Below, piece by piece: positions 39,816-51,250 of a stretch of 61,244 bases of DNA. The notes beneath the pieces are model-generated. The model saw only the letters and a list, made by a program, of their open reading frames with translations, was not told where the DNA came from and did no database searches. The position numbers and the translations under genes are program-made. Source of the stretch: Candidatus Peribacteria bacterium (GTDB lineage: Bacteria; Patescibacteriota; Gracilibacteria; Absconditabacterales; Absconditicoccaceae); the NCBI GenBank assembly GCA_031276875.1, contig JAISMG010000005.1, forward strand, positions 1 through 61,244, given 5' to 3'. Position 1 is the first letter of the stretch. Each line of letters starts with the position of its first letter.

Positions 39816-40580
39816 ATGGGAAGACGACATAGTATTGCCGCAAGAAAGGCAAGTGGAGATGCTGCTAAATCTAGAATTTATTCTATTATCGGAAAAAAAA
39901 TTCAGATAGCTGCCAAGCAAGGAGCAGACCCCAAAATGAACCCTACACTAGAAATGGTACTCGAAAAAGCGAGATACCACGGATTACCTAGAGATGTGAT
40001 AGAGAGAGCCATTCTCAAAGGTTCAGGACAACTGGAAGGAGAAGAAATGAAAGAAGTCATTTATGAAGGATACGGACCTAATGGTTCAGCTTTTCTGATA
40101 AAAACCATTACTTCAAATACCAATAGAACCAGTTCCGCAGTCAGAACCCTTTTAACCAAAACCGGAGGAGCGATGGCAGAAATCGGTTCTGTAGCACGAC
40201 AATTTCAAGAAAAAGGGCTTATTGTGATTGATGGCGTAAGTAGAAAATACGAAGACAAAGGAAGAGAAATGGAAAAAATTGAACCTTTCGATGCTGAGAA
40301 ATTGGAATTGGAACTGATGGAATTAGCCATTAGCGATTTGTCCATCGAAGAAGGTATTGCTGAAGTCTTCACTGAAAAAGCAGACTTTATCAATGTGAGA
40401 AAACAGGTTGTTGCATTAGGATATCATATTGCTGAAGCGGATTTACATTATATTGCAGAAAATCTCGTGCAACTTACTGGAGAAGATTTGGAAACATTCA
40501 CCAAAATATTGGAAATTTTATCCGAAGATGACGATGTCGACCACGTCTATCACAACGTAGCAACTTCTCTTGCGACTTAA
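39816..40580 (+). CDS. yebC: YebC/PmpR-family translation/transcription regulator
   Basis: A 254-residue three-domain protein. It opens MGR-x-HSIAARKASGD and continues PTLEMVLEKARYHGLPRDVI, EGYGPNGSAFLI, TNRTSSAVRTLLTKTGG and GSVA-x-QFQEKGLI. The second x is CGA at 40197-40199, where the family has Trp (GSVAW). Members of this family act as DNA-binding regulators or relieve ribosome stalling. Its start overlaps no other gene and it is probably co-transcribed with rplO. Confidence 0.93.
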   Translation: MGRRHSIAARKASGDAAKSRIYSIIGKKIQIAAKQGADPKMNPTLEMVLEKARYHGLPRDVIERAILKGSGQLEGEEMKEVIYEGYGPNGSAFLIKTITSNTNRTSSAVRTLLTKTGGAMAEIGSVARQFQEKGLIVIDGVSRKYEDKGREMEKIEPFDAEKLELELMELAISDLSIEEGIAEVFTEKADFINVRKQVVALGYHIAEADLHYIAENLVQLTGEDLETFTKILEILSEDDDVDHVYHNVATSLAT

Positions 40581-40615
40581 GAAAAAACGTAAAAAGTAAA
40601 AATCTCATAAAAAAC

Positions 40616-40643
40616 TTGCAATTTCCAAAAAAAATAGTATACT
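40616..40643 (+). promoter_or_regulatory. Promoter of the gene at 40676
   Basis: TTGCAA (40616-40621), a 16-base spacer and TATACT (40638-40643), 33 bases before the ATG. Confidence 0.6.
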
Positions 40644-40675
40644 AATACTATCTTTATTTCTTACTAAAATAAAAA

Positions 40676-41314
40676 ATGACTGAAGAAACTAAAAAAGCTG
40701 ACATTTTAAAAGGCATAAAACCTACCCTCAAAAAGACTACTTCCGTTGACGAAGAACTCCTCAAAAAACACCAACAAATGGTGAACTTTTTGAAAAATGA
40801 AATTTCTACTATCGAAGTGGAACTCAAAAAAATGTACACGCTCTTAACCAAATTAGAGGCGTTTGACCCTACCAATCCAAAATCATTGGAACTCAGCACC
40901 GATGTACAGGAAATCACTCTCAACACTTACACCGAAGAAGGAATGGAAGTGATTGAAGGAGTGTTTGATGGATACTTTATGGTAGGAGGCGACCAAAAGA
41001 AATATCCCGTCCCTATGAACTATTCTTCCAAAACCAAACTCGTTCCTGGAGACATCCTCAAACTCAAGGTGATGACCAATGGACAATTTGTCTACAAACT
41101 CACCAAACCTGCTGAAAGAAAACATCTCAAAGCAATTCTTTCTAGAACCGATGATAATAAATATATCGCAAATACTACTGATGGAAACGTCTATTTCCTT
41201 AATCAAGCAGCTGTAACCTTTTTCAAAGGATTACCCGGTGATGAACTCTACATTATTGTCAATGAAAAAGATGAAAATGCCTTTGCAGCGATTGAAGCAA
41301 TTATCAAAAAATAA
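40676..41314 (+). CDS. Conserved CPR hypothetical protein
   Basis: A 212-residue soluble protein. A basic disordered start (KPTLKKTTSVDEE) leads into a coiled coil (about 27-62), then a beta-rich domain with EGVFDGYFMVGGDQKKYPVP, SSKTKLVPGDILKLKV and FKGLPGDELYIIV. I recall similar proteins as widely conserved, uncharacterised CPR genes. The two OB/beta-barrel-like halves might bind nucleic acid, but that is speculation. It is monocistronic, with its own promoter and terminator. No UGA. Confidence 0.75.
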   Translation: MTEETKKADILKGIKPTLKKTTSVDEELLKKHQQMVNFLKNEISTIEVELKKMYTLLTKLEAFDPTNPKSLELSTDVQEITLNTYTEEGMEVIEGVFDGYFMVGGDQKKYPVPMNYSSKTKLVPGDILKLKVMTNGQFVYKLTKPAERKHLKAILSRTDDNKYIANTTDGNVYFLNQAAVTFFKGLPGDELYIIVNEKDENAFAAIEAIIKK

Positions 41315-41348
41315 TTCACATTTCCGACGAAAAAAGGGAAAAAAGCAA

Positions 41349-41389
41349 AAGTTTGCTACATTTTACGTACTGAAGTAGCAGACTTTTTT
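41349..41389 (+). terminator. Intrinsic terminator
   Basis: AAGTTTGCTAC (41349-41359) pairs along its length with GTAGCAGACTT (41375-41385), followed by a T-run. It ends the transcript of the preceding gene. Confidence 0.8.
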
Positions 41390-41428
41390 ACCTTATTTTC
41401 TTAAAAGGTATTTTTTTTCATTTCTGAC

Positions 41429-41456
41429 TTGAAAAACTATAACAACTTATTATACT
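41429..41456 (+). promoter_or_regulatory. Promoter of the thioredoxin gene
   Basis: TTGAAA (41429-41434), a 16-base spacer and TATACT (41451-41456), 35 bases before the chosen ATG. An in-frame ATG at 41429 overlaps this promoter and is rejected as the start. Confidence 0.6.
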
Positions 41457-41491
41457 TGCTCGTGCAATTTTATTCTTTACGCAGAAAAACG

Positions 41492-41881
41492 ATGACTAAT
41501 ACGATACGTATCACCTCCAAAGAACAGTTTAAAACAGAAGTAGCTCAAGGTATGAGTGTAATTGATTTTTACGCTGACCGATGTGGACCTTGTAAAATGT
41601 TAGCTCCCATTATGGAAGAACTTCAAGCCGATAATGCCTCCAAAGGCGTTAAAATTCTGAAAGTTAATGTTGATGAAAACCCTGATTTAGCAGCAGAATT
41701 TGGAGTGAGTTCTATTCCTACCGTCTTTTTTTCCAAAAATGGGAAGATTGTAGAAGGAATGGTAGGAGCAAACCCAAAAAGTGTATATCAAGAAAAAATT
41801 GATAGCTATCTCGCAGAAGGAGTAGGAGCAGCCCCAGAAAACGCAGACCAAGAACATATGGATAGCCATCTTGCCGCATAA
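41492..41881 (+). CDS. trxA: Thioredoxin
   Basis: A 129-residue dithiol oxidoreductase. The active site is D-x-C31-GPC34-K, with x = CGA at 41579-41581; read as Trp it is the universal WCGPC. VIDFYAD, the cis-Pro region SIPTVFFSKNG and VGANPK follow the family. An alanine-rich acidic tail extends past the usual 105-110 residues. The start at 41492 is chosen because a promoter overlaps the upstream ATG. Confidence 0.93.
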   Translation: MTNTIRITSKEQFKTEVAQGMSVIDFYADRCGPCKMLAPIMEELQADNASKGVKILKVNVDENPDLAAEFGVSSIPTVFFSKNGKIVEGMVGANPKSVYQEKIDSYLAEGVGAAPENADQEHMDSHLAA

Positions 41882-41938
41882 AAACGGAGATGTTTTCCTT
41901 TTTGTACCTTCAGATTTTTTATCTCCTTATTTTTTTCT

Positions 41939-44275
41939 ATGGCAGACCTTACGCACCTCATAGCCACCAAAACCTGACTCACTCCTCACGTCATCACCAA
42001 TATCATTGCTCTTCTGGACGAAGGAAATACTATCCCCTTTATCGCTCGTTATCGTAAAGAGCTTACGCAAGGGGCGACCGACGAACAGTTGAGGGATTTT
42101 CACGACCTCTACACCTACACCAAAAATTTGGAAGCGAGAAAAGAAGATGTCATTCGTCTGATTGCTGAAAAAGGGCTTTTGACCGAAGAGCTAAAAAAGC
42201 AGATTTTGGAAGCAGATACGCTTGCAAGAGTAGAAGACCTTTATAGACCATTCAAAGAAAAGAAAAACACGAGAGCCACCATCGCCAAAGCCAAAGGATT
42301 GGAACCTTTAGCAGTCATTTTGAGGAAAGCACAGCTGAGTAAAGAAGAATTTGAAGCCGAAGCAGAAAAATTTGTGAAAGATACAGGAGATGAAAAAACC
42401 AGCGTAAAAAGCAGAGAAGAAGCTATTGCTGGAGCTCAAGATATTATCGCAGAAGATGTGTCCGACCACGCAAATCTCAGAGAAGAAATCAAAATTCACG
42501 AAGAACAGCACGCAATCCTCGCAACGAAACCCACCAAAACCTTTGAAAACAACGGAGTATACAAAATTTATGGTGATTACAAAAAATCTCTGAAAGAAAT
42601 TCCTTCCTATGCGTATCTTGCGATGTTTAGAGCAGAAAAAGAAAAGCAGATTGCGGTGGATTTTCAGATGTCTCGACCAAGGATACTTGACCTCGCGAAA
42701 AACTATTTTGCTCCTCTTCTCAGAGAGAAAACTGAATATTCAAATAAAAACTGAACTCATCAAGGATACGGAACCAGCGTCATTTATCTAGAACAAGCCA
42801 TAGAAGACGGACTGAAAAGGCTGCTTTTGCCAAGTTTGGAAAGAGAGATGAGAAGCGACAAAAAAAGACGAGCCGACGAAGCAGCCATCAAAGTATTTGG
42901 AGAAAATATGAAAAACTTGCTCCTCACACCTCCTTTGCAAGGGTTGATTGTCCTCGGTTTCGACCCAGCTTTTAGAACCGGTTGCAAATTGGCGATAGTC
43001 GACGCAACAGGAAAATTTCTCTACAATACCGTTATCTACCCCACACCACCTCAAAATGATGTAGAAAAAGCTGAAGCAACCCTCGTAGAACTGGTAAAAA
43101 AGTACCATATTCAAGTCATTTCGTGTGGAAATGGGACAGCGAGCCGTGAAAGCGAACAATTCATCGCCAACACCATCAAAAAGCATAATCTCAATGTGAA
43201 ATATCTCATTACTTCTGAAGCGGGAGCGTCTGTATATTCCGCATCCAAACTTGCACAAGAAGAATATCCAACTCTAGATGTTACCGTTAGAGGTGCTATC
43301 AGTATTGCTCACAGAGTACAAGACCCTTTAGCCGAACTCACGAAAATCGACCCTAAAGCCATCGGTGTAGGACAATATCAGCACGACGTCGACCAAAAAT
43401 TGCTCCAAGAAAAACTCGATGAAAAGGTAGAAGATACCGTGAATGCTGTAGGAGTAGATGTCAACACTGCCAGCTATACGTTATTGCAATATATTGCCGG
43501 ATTAAGCGAAAAAGTTGCAAAATCCATCGTTGCCTATAGGGACGAACACGGACCCTTTGAAAGCAAAGCCCAAATCAAAAAAGTAAAAGGACTCTGACCC
43601 AAAGCCTATGAACAGGCTATCGGATTTTTGAGGATTAAAAACGGAAAAGAACCGCTCGATATGACCGGAATTCATCCAGAAATCCATAAGCAAGTGTATG
43701 CATTCATTGAAGAAGTATTGGGCATTAAAAAGAAAGCGTTGAAATTACCATTGGAGAATGTATCACGTAGGGACGGAACTTGAAGCCGTCCAAGCGAAGC
43801 AACCATTAGAGAGCGAGCTGAAACGTACAACATTGGATACGAAACAATGATTGATGTCATAAAAGAATTACAGAGACCGTGATTAGACCCTAGAGAAGAA
43901 CTCGATACTCCCAGTTTTAAATCTGATGTTTTGGAAGTAAAAGATTTAAAAATCTGAATGGAACTGGAAGGGGTCATCAGAAATGTGACAGATTTTGGAG
44001 CATTTGTGGATATTGGACTGCACAATGATGGGTTAGTCCACAAATCCCAATTGGCGAATTATTATGTGAGTAATCCGATTGAAGTCGTAAGCGTGGGACA
44101 AAAAGTAAAAGTCAGAGTGCTAGATATTGATGAAGAAAGAGAAAAAGTAAGTCTGAGTATGAAAGACCCAACTCAAACTTCAGAAGCCAGACCTAGAAAA
44201 CAGAGAGAAGAAAAAGCTGAGAGAACCTTTGATGAAGAGCATTCAAGTATCAGGTCGAATATCACTTTTTCATAG
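41939..44275 (+). CDS. tex: Tex-like RNA-binding transcription accessory protein
   Basis: A 778-residue protein with the Tex architecture: N-terminal helical domain (IPFIARYRKE, with Arg from CGT), a YqgF-like RNase H fold (GFDPAFRTGCKLAIVD, EAGASVYSASKLA), the HhH region (GVDVNTASYTLLQYIAGLS) and a C-terminal S1 domain starting near residue 674 (GVIRNVTDFGAFVDIGLHND). It binds RNA and is linked to transcription and stress responses in other bacteria. Six UGA codons are in frame, one in the HhH-linked VKGLGPKAYEQA. CGA in KKR-x-ADEAAI is read Trp. Confidence 0.93.
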
Positions 44276-44382
44276 TTCAAAAGTACCCCAAATTGCAGGG
44301 TGCACTTAACTAATGGTTTATCATAAAGATATTTCCTAATTGCTTTGTTGCAAACAAGAACGATTAAATTTGCAACAGAGTA

Positions 44383-44580
44383 ATGAAAAACCGTTTCATA
44401 GATGGCAATATGTCTAGACAAGGGTATGTTTTCTCTGATTGGGCAAATGAATTTTTCCAAAATAAACAACAGTTTAAATACACCTTTGCCCAAGGAACAC
44501 CTGAAAGCGAGGCACTTTCCAATGTTCAAAAAAATCTGCATATCAATGAAACTGCTACCACCTTCAAAATGACCAAATAG
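44383..44580 (+). pseudogene. Short gene remnant with an internal UAG
   Basis: MKNRFIDGNMSRQGYVFSDW continues to KMTK, UAG, then LKNGQYSVVLFTTVNENEYF in the same frame before a second stop. The continuation past UAG still looks like protein, so this may be a broken gene of about 87 codons. No family is recognised, and the opposite-strand frame covering 44173-44595 looks less protein-like. The rest of 44276-44736 shows nothing. Confidence 0.3.
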
Positions 44581-44736
44581 CTCAAAAATGGACAATATTC
44601 TGTTGTTCTCTTTACCACAGTAAATGAAAACGAATATTTTAAAAGATAAAAAAGATGATGTTAGTAAACTTTCAGATAACGAAAAATATCACCTTAGTAT
44701 ATATTAGACCAAAAGTACACATTGAGTAAGAACTTT

Positions 44737-46806
44737 TCATAATTCAGCCATAGGACATCTCGTAACAGGTGTTCCATAAATTCCCAAATCATAATCTTCA
44801 AATTTGGTATCGTGAGAAATATACGGCAAAACATCTGTAGTAGTAAATCCTATTTCTTTAGCAATCTTTCTATCCTTGATAATCTCTGGAGTAGTAAAGA
44901 GATTATTAAAGGGTTCTCCTTTTTTTATCATACAGAGCAGTTTCTTTTGTTGAATAAAATGATTGATAATATGGCAAATTAAGCTATTAAATCTTTCTGT
45001 ATTTTTTTCATTTCTATAACGCAAATCTTTCAGAGAAATTTTTTGTCCATTAGCTCGCATATAAGCATAATTATCATTTTGTGGACTAGGAACTTTGCCA
45101 TCACGAATATCTTGTTCATATCTATCAATATCGAAAGACATTTCTTTAATCTTTTTTTCTGTTTGACGTCTAATATTATTGAGAGAAATAATCTTCTCAC
45201 TTCTTTTATTCACGATAGAATGGATGATTTTTTCTAAATCCAAAATATGGTGATTTCCCAAATCGACATCATTATCACAATGATAAAATGAGATTTCTTG
45301 GTTGAGTGTGCTTCCATCAGCTTTTTCTAATTGTATGATAAATTTGAAATCATTGTAATCTCCATTTGTGCCTCTATTACTTCATTTTACCGTTTCATAT
45401 CCTACTACAAGCTCTGAAGGTAATGTTTTACCACTCAGTTTCTTATATCTCTCTTGAACAACTTCTAAAGCAGGAAATTTTTCTGCTTTATTCTTTCTTT
45501 TTTGAGCATTAGGAAGTTCGTTTTGAATGTGTTTTATAACTTCATCAGAAACTAACTTTCCTTTTTTATCTAGTTCTATTTTGGTGATAGTGATACCTTC
45601 TTTTCCCAATCAAGCACGATAAGCCTTCATTGTCGTAATAATGGTATTTTCGATAGCCTGAGTTTGTGTAGTAATATCTCCATAAAACGTGGCTCTAAGT
45701 CCTGATAAATCAGTAATATCATCTAAAGTAGTCGATTTTCCAGAACCTTGTTTCATTCAGATAGAATTTGGAGATTTAGGTCTTCCTGAAGCAACAATAG
45801 TGCAAGTATTGGAATGTTGTTTCTGGTTAATATTACCTACAGCTTGTTCCCATATGTTCATCGTTTCTTGGTGAAATTGTTCTCGTGAAGAAACAGAAGG
45901 TATTTGATTTTCTTGGCTATCTCAGGTATAAGTTTTAGACTTAAGATACAAATCATTGAGGCAAGCAAGTTTCGATTTATTTCGTTCAGCGTTCCCCTTT
46001 TCCCCTCCTTCTCCATACGCATTAAACCCATTCGTATCCATTAAATATTTAATCGCTTCTACATAATGACAAGGTTGTGCAATGCTAACTTTATTATTTG
46101 GTCATTTTGTATACAAAAACCCAAAATCTCCATCGTGAAAAATCTTATACGGTGCTTTACTTGTCCCAGAGTCAGAAACGGTATGAATAGTCTGATAAAA
46201 AAGCTGAGCAAGATATTTTAGTCCTTTTAGTGATAAATTTCCGTTTTCTTCTAAAAAATGATGATTTTTGTGATAGAGCAAATTTGTTATAATCATATAT
46301 ATATTCTTTTCTAATCACGTAATCTCTTTGTTCTTAAAACGGTTTTGATATAATTTCCAAGCTTCTTGTAGGGGAAGATGTTTTTCAAAAGGATGTTTTT
46401 CAAATTGTTTATGTGGTAAAGAAAAATTAGTTTTGATAAAGTTTTTGATTGATTGTTGATATTTCTCTCTAATAGTATCAGGTAGTTCTTCTTGTTTTAA
46501 TAATCTTAAAAAACTACGATAAATTTTTAGGATATAGATATTCCTCGTATCTTCTGTGATACGGAGAGGGTCTTTCATAAAAGCATTGCTATAATTGACT
46601 ATTTCTCGATTTTCATCAAATTTGTACATAGGTACAGTATGAGATTTTTCGGTACGTAATTTATACATTATTAAAACATCTCTGAGTTGTCCTATAATTT
46701 CATTTTCTAGTGTATAATATTTTCGTGATAATTCTGGAGTATGTAGTGTTTCTGCTTTGCTTTCTTCATTTATCGGTACTTTATGTTCTTCCATAGCAAA
46801 ATACAA
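44737..46806 (-). CDS. Large protein with a RelA/SpoT-like nucleotidyltransferase domain
   Basis: A 689-residue frame through six UGA codons. In the middle, residues ~341-352 read GRPKSPNSIGMK, matching the (p)ppGpp-synthetase ATP-binding pattern R-x-K-S-xx-S-xx-xK; DDITDLSGLRATFYGD (~360-375) matches the synthetase D-x-D-xx-G-x-R segment; GYETVKG (~469) corresponds to the GY-loop and NQEISFYHC to the E-x-Q strand. There is no HD hydrolase, TGS or ACT domain. The first 300 residues (GYGEGGEKGNAERNK region included) and the helical C-terminus are unrecognised. Alarmone synthesis or toxic nucleotide modification is an inference from the domain only. Confidence 0.65.
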
Positions 46807-46831
46807 AATAATAAAAATAAATACATCTACT

Positions 46832-46859
46832 ACTATAATTAAATCCTCTCAAAAATCAA
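46832..46859 (-). promoter_or_regulatory. Promoter of the RelA/SpoT-like gene
   Basis: Minus strand TTGATT (46854-46859), a 16-base spacer and TATAGT (46832-46837), 26 bases before the ATG at 46806 and just after the end of rlmH. Confidence 0.5.
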
Positions 46860-46877
46860 CTAATAATGATAACTTTT

Positions 46878-47309
46878 TCAATTGTCAAGAGTTAGCCCTC
46901 TATACAACTGCTCTACCAATACTAATTTTGCTAATCCGTGAGGAAGTGTAATTGCTCCCAGTGAAACTTCCTTCATCTGAGGAAATGCTTGTAGCAATTT
47001 CTCCCTTTCCACACCATAAGGACCACCAATCACAAACACACAATCTTGATGACGATAGAGCTGATGAAAGGCTTCCGTCGTCAGCATTTTTCCCTCTTTA
47101 ATCAACAGAATTTTCTGAAAATGCTGATACTTCTTTTCCAGAGTCGCAATCAGACGTTCCGTTTCCTTTTGCATTACCAAATGACTATTCCCATCTTTAA
47201 AAGGTTTCAAAGTCTCAAACATAAGCTGCTTCCCCAAGCGTTTGACATACTCATTGATGGCAGTAGCAAAATGTTTATCTGAATCAGAAATATGAAGAAT
47301 AACGAACAT
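46878..47309 (-). CDS. rlmH: 23S rRNA pseudouridine-1915 N3-methyltransferase RlmH
   Basis: A 143-residue SPOUT-fold methyltransferase. FVIGGPYGV forms part of the SAM-binding knot, and ITLPHGLAKLVLVEQLYRGL is the typical C-terminal motif. The start at 47309 (MFVILHI) matches family length; the longer open frame upstream adds a spurious hydrophobic stretch. No UGA. It modifies the ribosome's helix 69. Confidence 0.92.
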   Translation of the reverse strand: MFVILHISDSDKHFATAINEYVKRLGKQLMFETLKPFKDGNSHLVMQKETERLIATLEKKYQHFQKILLIKEGKMLTTEAFHQLYRHQDCVFVIGGPYGVEREKLLQAFPQMKEVSLGAITLPHGLAKLVLVEQLYRGLTLDN

Positions 47310-47409
47310 AAGAAAAGATTTGAAGATAAAGACAAAAAGTATACATAAAAAGCTGATACAACTCAAGAGAAAAAATTTGCAACAGTACAAAAATCCGTAT
47401 ATAAAAGTT

Positions 47410-48708
47410 TTATTCATCTTCTGCATTGAGAAATTGCAACACATAGTACAAAATCATCAATTCAATTCCACAGTAAAAAAATACCAAAGAAAATAAAAAT
47501 TGTCCCGGTAATTCAATCTGAAACAGCAATACCACATTTACAATAGACGCCAAACACGTTGCAATCGTCCAATACAGATAATCCTTTTTACTAAACATAA
47601 AACGTGACTTCAAACGGTCAATGTAAAAGAGTGCTACTTGGCAGACGAACGTTCGCATTACGAGAAAAGGCAAAATCTCTGCAATATTATTTCATCAGCT
47701 TTTTAATAATGCTGAATATAACGCAAAATTGACTACCAATGAAAGAGCAAACCTAGAAATATTGCTAACGTATTGGATTTTTTTCAAAAGATAGACATTG
47801 AGGAGAAATATTGCTAAACTCATCCAATACCACAAATCCATTACTGCATTTGTCGTGGTTAACATACTGTAAAAATATCCCCCAATTACCCCTACCAAGA
47901 GCAATAAATTGGGCAATTCCAAACCACGCTGAAACCAGAGCGGAGCAGAAACAATCCATTGATGAAACTGGATTTTCCATTTGGGGATAGGATGTTTTTT
48001 GCGTATTCTTTCTCCTGCCAAGATTTTTCTGACTGATACGAACGAGCTTTCTTTCTGTGGCATTTTCCGCTTTTTGACCAGATATGTGACGACATAATAA
48101 CAACTTAAAAGACATAAAGAAATGAGTATTCCTATTCCCAATGGACTAAGAGCATTGATAAACACATTCACGAGCACTATTCCCAACATCAAAAACAATT
48201 GATATCCATATTTTTTTTCAATAGGGTAAAGCATTCCCATAATGAATACAAGAAATCCCAGCACTCCAAACCAAAAATACGAAAAGAGAGAAAAAACAGA
48301 CCAAAAAATTGCTAATCCCTCCGAAAATAAAGAAGTTCCCAAAATGACGAGTATTACCAGATACGTTCAGATTTCAAAGATGTTCTTCCCATCAGCATAT
48401 GCAAATACGTAAGAACCCATAAGTAGAAAAAGATTGAGCAAAAGCAGACAGAGATATACGGAGATTTCACTAATTCCAATAAAAAAAAGCAATCCTGAAA
48501 ATCCTATCATAATAACTATCCAAATGAAAAGCAAACTATGTTGATATCGGATTTTATCAATTTCGATTTTTGAAAAAACTTTTCTGGTTCCGTGGGTCAA
48601 CATAAAAAGAAAAAATGTTAAGGGGAACAGCATAAAATACCAAAGGTCAATGGCATAAAAGAAACACGCAAAGAGTAAAGAAACGAGCAAGCAAATCAGG
48701 AACACCAT
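47410..48708 (-). CDS. Hypothetical polytopic membrane protein
   Basis: A 432-residue protein with about ten to twelve hydrophobic helices. Basic cytoplasmic loops (LVKKRKMPQKES, ERIRKKHPIPKWK) separate groups of helices. Three UGA codons are in frame, two adjacent (LLKSGGNN). Read with the standard code it falls into three ORFs, but the frame is continuous. No transporter signature is evident. It lies downstream of another membrane protein gene, probably as an operon. Confidence 0.7.
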
Positions 48709-48741
48709 TTCACAAAAACGAAAAAATAAAACATCATCAGA

Positions 48742-49875
48742 TTATAATGCAAATGTGCTTTTTAGGAGCGTTATTCCACAAAAATATACTAGCATTACCA
48801 CAAGAAATGCGAGAATTTGATGCCGTGTACGCTGAAAATCACACTGATTATAGCTATAGAGTACTACACCGAGAAATCCAAACACTGGCAAATAGGTGAG
48901 AATATCCGATGATTTACCAAATACCAGAGCAAAAAGCCAAAAGATAGCAATCATTACGATAATAGTTAATACGAGATATTCCAACAATGCAACCATATGA
49001 GGGAGCAACATTTTTAAAGAAGTGAAACAAGCCTGCATATCCTTCAAAAAGAACCACGCGAAAATTGTTCAGTGTTTTCCACCAATATATAAATTTTCTA
49101 CGGTAGAAAGTGGTTTATTGAGTACAAATTTTTCTTGAGCCATAATTAAAGTTGCATACTGAGAAATGACATCAATATTGGTAACCGTACTATTTCTATC
49201 AATGAGAAATTTCTTATCATCTAATGTTTTCAATACCAAATTTTCAGAAGAACTAATATGAGATTGAGCATCCAACAGCAATTGTGCCATTTTATTAAAA
49301 TTAGTTCCTAGTCTGATTTTTTTTAATTCATTAGAAATGTCTGTTAACGTTTTCATTTCTTCAGAGCTTAAAATCCCTTTCCCGATAAAAAGTAATTGGT
49401 CAATACGGTCAATATTACTGTTAATCACTTTGAGAGCGTGTTTAATATTTTTATTTTCATATTTTTTGATTTCTTTTTGCTGTAAAAGGCTTTGTTGCTG
49501 TTCCCATTGTTTACGTTTTTCTTCATATTCTTTAGCAATATTTCTAATCAGTGTGGTAATTTCTTCTGGAGTCATCGTATTGTCGGTCATTTCCACGGTT
49601 TTGGGTTGAAGTCCCAGTGCAAACACATAACGGAGACTTTTTTCCAACGTATCACTAAAGGTAATCACCGAAAAATCTATTCCATTAAACGGGATAATAA
49701 TATGAATTTTCCCAAATTTTTCGATAGGTTGTTCATATTCATTCAGTGATATAACGACAATTCCCCAATTTTCCAAAAATTCCTTTATGAGAGAAAGTTC
49801 ACCCCCTCCAATAAGGATATCTAGCTGATATTGACGTTCATCTTTTTCTTTTATCCCAATTAAATGGAAATACAT
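48742..49875 (-). CDS. Hypothetical protein with soluble N-terminal and membrane C-terminal parts
   Basis: A 377-residue protein. An alpha/beta N-terminal domain (MYFHLIGIKEKDERQYQLDI) is followed by a coiled coil (about 115-160, KRKQWEQQQSLLQQKEIKK) and a helical region. After an in-frame UGA (GGKHG) come three membrane helices (LVLTIIVMIAIFWLFALVF). The order resembles secretion-system or pilus platform proteins, but I cannot match a family. It precedes the polytopic protein at 47410-48708 by 33 bases. Confidence 0.7.
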
Positions 49876-50111
49876 TGTCGAAATACGAGGTAAGAAGTAA
49901 AGAAATTTTTCTCTTGCAAAGGTTATATGGAAATTTCCTGAAAAATCAACCTATGGAAAAAGTTTTTTCTAGTATGGAGATGAATAAAAAAATAAAAAAA
50001 ATAAGAAAAAAGTAAAAAAAACTGACTCCATTTGCAAATCATCCAGAAATAGCTATCTTCATTCTTATCTTATAAGAATGTTGTACCTTTTTATTTTCCC
50101 TCCTTCACACA

Positions 50112-50972
50112 ATGAAAAAATTACTCCTGCTTTTTCTTCCTTTTTTACTACTTGTTGTGCTTGCGGGATGTGCAAACTTTGGGACTTCATCACTACCTTA
50201 TCCGTCTACCCCTCCTACTGCAACTAGTGGTGAAGGAGTATTTGATATTTCAATAGAAACATATACGGGCGAGGGATTAGTAGACCAGACGTACTATTTC
50301 GCGAAATATGACGATACCTATGTATTGCTGTATGTTGATAATGTTTCAGAATGAGATGCTCATATTTGGAATATGTTTAATCGAAATGCAAAACATATAA
50401 AGATTACGGATGCTGAGAATATTCAGATTTTGAGAAAAATTTCCACCAATCTTGAATATAAAAAGCCTCTCTGAGTAATGAATAACGGTGTAAAAATGCT
50501 GGGTGAGTATGTATATATACGGACTACATATCAGCAATTTGCTACCTTTGGAAATCTGCTTCCTCACGATGATAGTACCACAAAAACCATCATTTTCCCT
50601 TATCATATCGCTACTGATATGGTAGGAGAACGTATAGAAATTCCTGCAATGTTATTTGTTCCTTTTGATATGCAAGGAGGTATTTTGATAGGCAAAAAGT
50701 TTGAATGTTTTGAATGTGATGGAAATGTTGCTCCTGATGTGATACTATATAATCCAGCATATACTGTTTTGGCAAATATTGGGTATGTGAAGGAGGTGAA
50801 AATTCATCCAAAAGAAGAAAATGGAGAGTATGCGTATATTTCTTACGAACCTTTTAATATTACCTATAAAGCGTGTCCAGATAAAGATTTGTGTGAAGTG
50901 GAAACCATCTATACTCCGTCTGGAGTAAGACAAAGTTATGTTAATCCTTATCTCTGGGGAATGGATATATAA
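50112..50972 (+). CDS. Lipoprotein of unknown function
   Basis: A 286-residue protein with a signal peptide and lipobox LAGC (Cys near 19). A Ser/Thr/Pro linker (LPYPSTPPTATSGEG) leads to a beta-rich domain. Cysteines pair in FECFECDG and KACPDKDLCE. Two UGA codons (VSEG, KPLG) are in frame. It is transcribed away from the membrane-protein pair. No family recognised. Confidence 0.75.
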
Positions 50973-51071
50973 TTTTAAGAAGATATTTTTTGATTATATG
51001 CTCGTATAATTTGTAAAATTCTACAAAATAGATATACTTAGTCAGCTTTTATTTTTTACCTTAAAACAACT

Positions 51072-51239
51072 ATGAAAAAGACTGTTATCAGTATGAAAAG
51101 TATTAGAAAGTTTGCTGATACGGTATTTACAGTTTATGTTGACCCAGTGAATGCTGAAAATTATTTTGTAGATTTGGAATCTGCACAATACGACGACAAA
51201 AAAAACCATATCCACCAAACAACCGTATCAGAAAAATAG
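51072..51239 (+). CDS. Small hypothetical protein
   Basis: 55 residues: basic start MKKTVISMKSIRKFADTVFT, then VYVDPVNAENYFVDLE and a polar tail. It has no signal or membrane segment. It ends 11 bases before the convergent gene at 51251. Supported only by composition and spacing. Confidence 0.4.
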   Translation: MKKTVISMKSIRKFADTVFTVYVDPVNAENYFVDLESAQYDDKKNHIHQTTVSEK

Positions 51240-51250
51240 AACCATATCCA

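Noticed and set aside
41429-41491. Upstream ATG extending thioredoxin by 21 residues
   Set aside because: The extension overlaps a TTGAAA-16-TATACT promoter and the family start matches 41492.
41492-41881. Thioredoxin apparently lacking the active-site Trp (RCGPC)
   Set aside because: The codon is CGA, which many other genes in the window place at Trp positions, so the site is the normal WCGPC.
44173-44595. Minus-strand 140-codon frame over the tex 3' end
   Set aside because: Overlaps the well-supported S1 domain of Tex and contains unlikely composition; the plus-strand remnant at 44383 is more protein-like.
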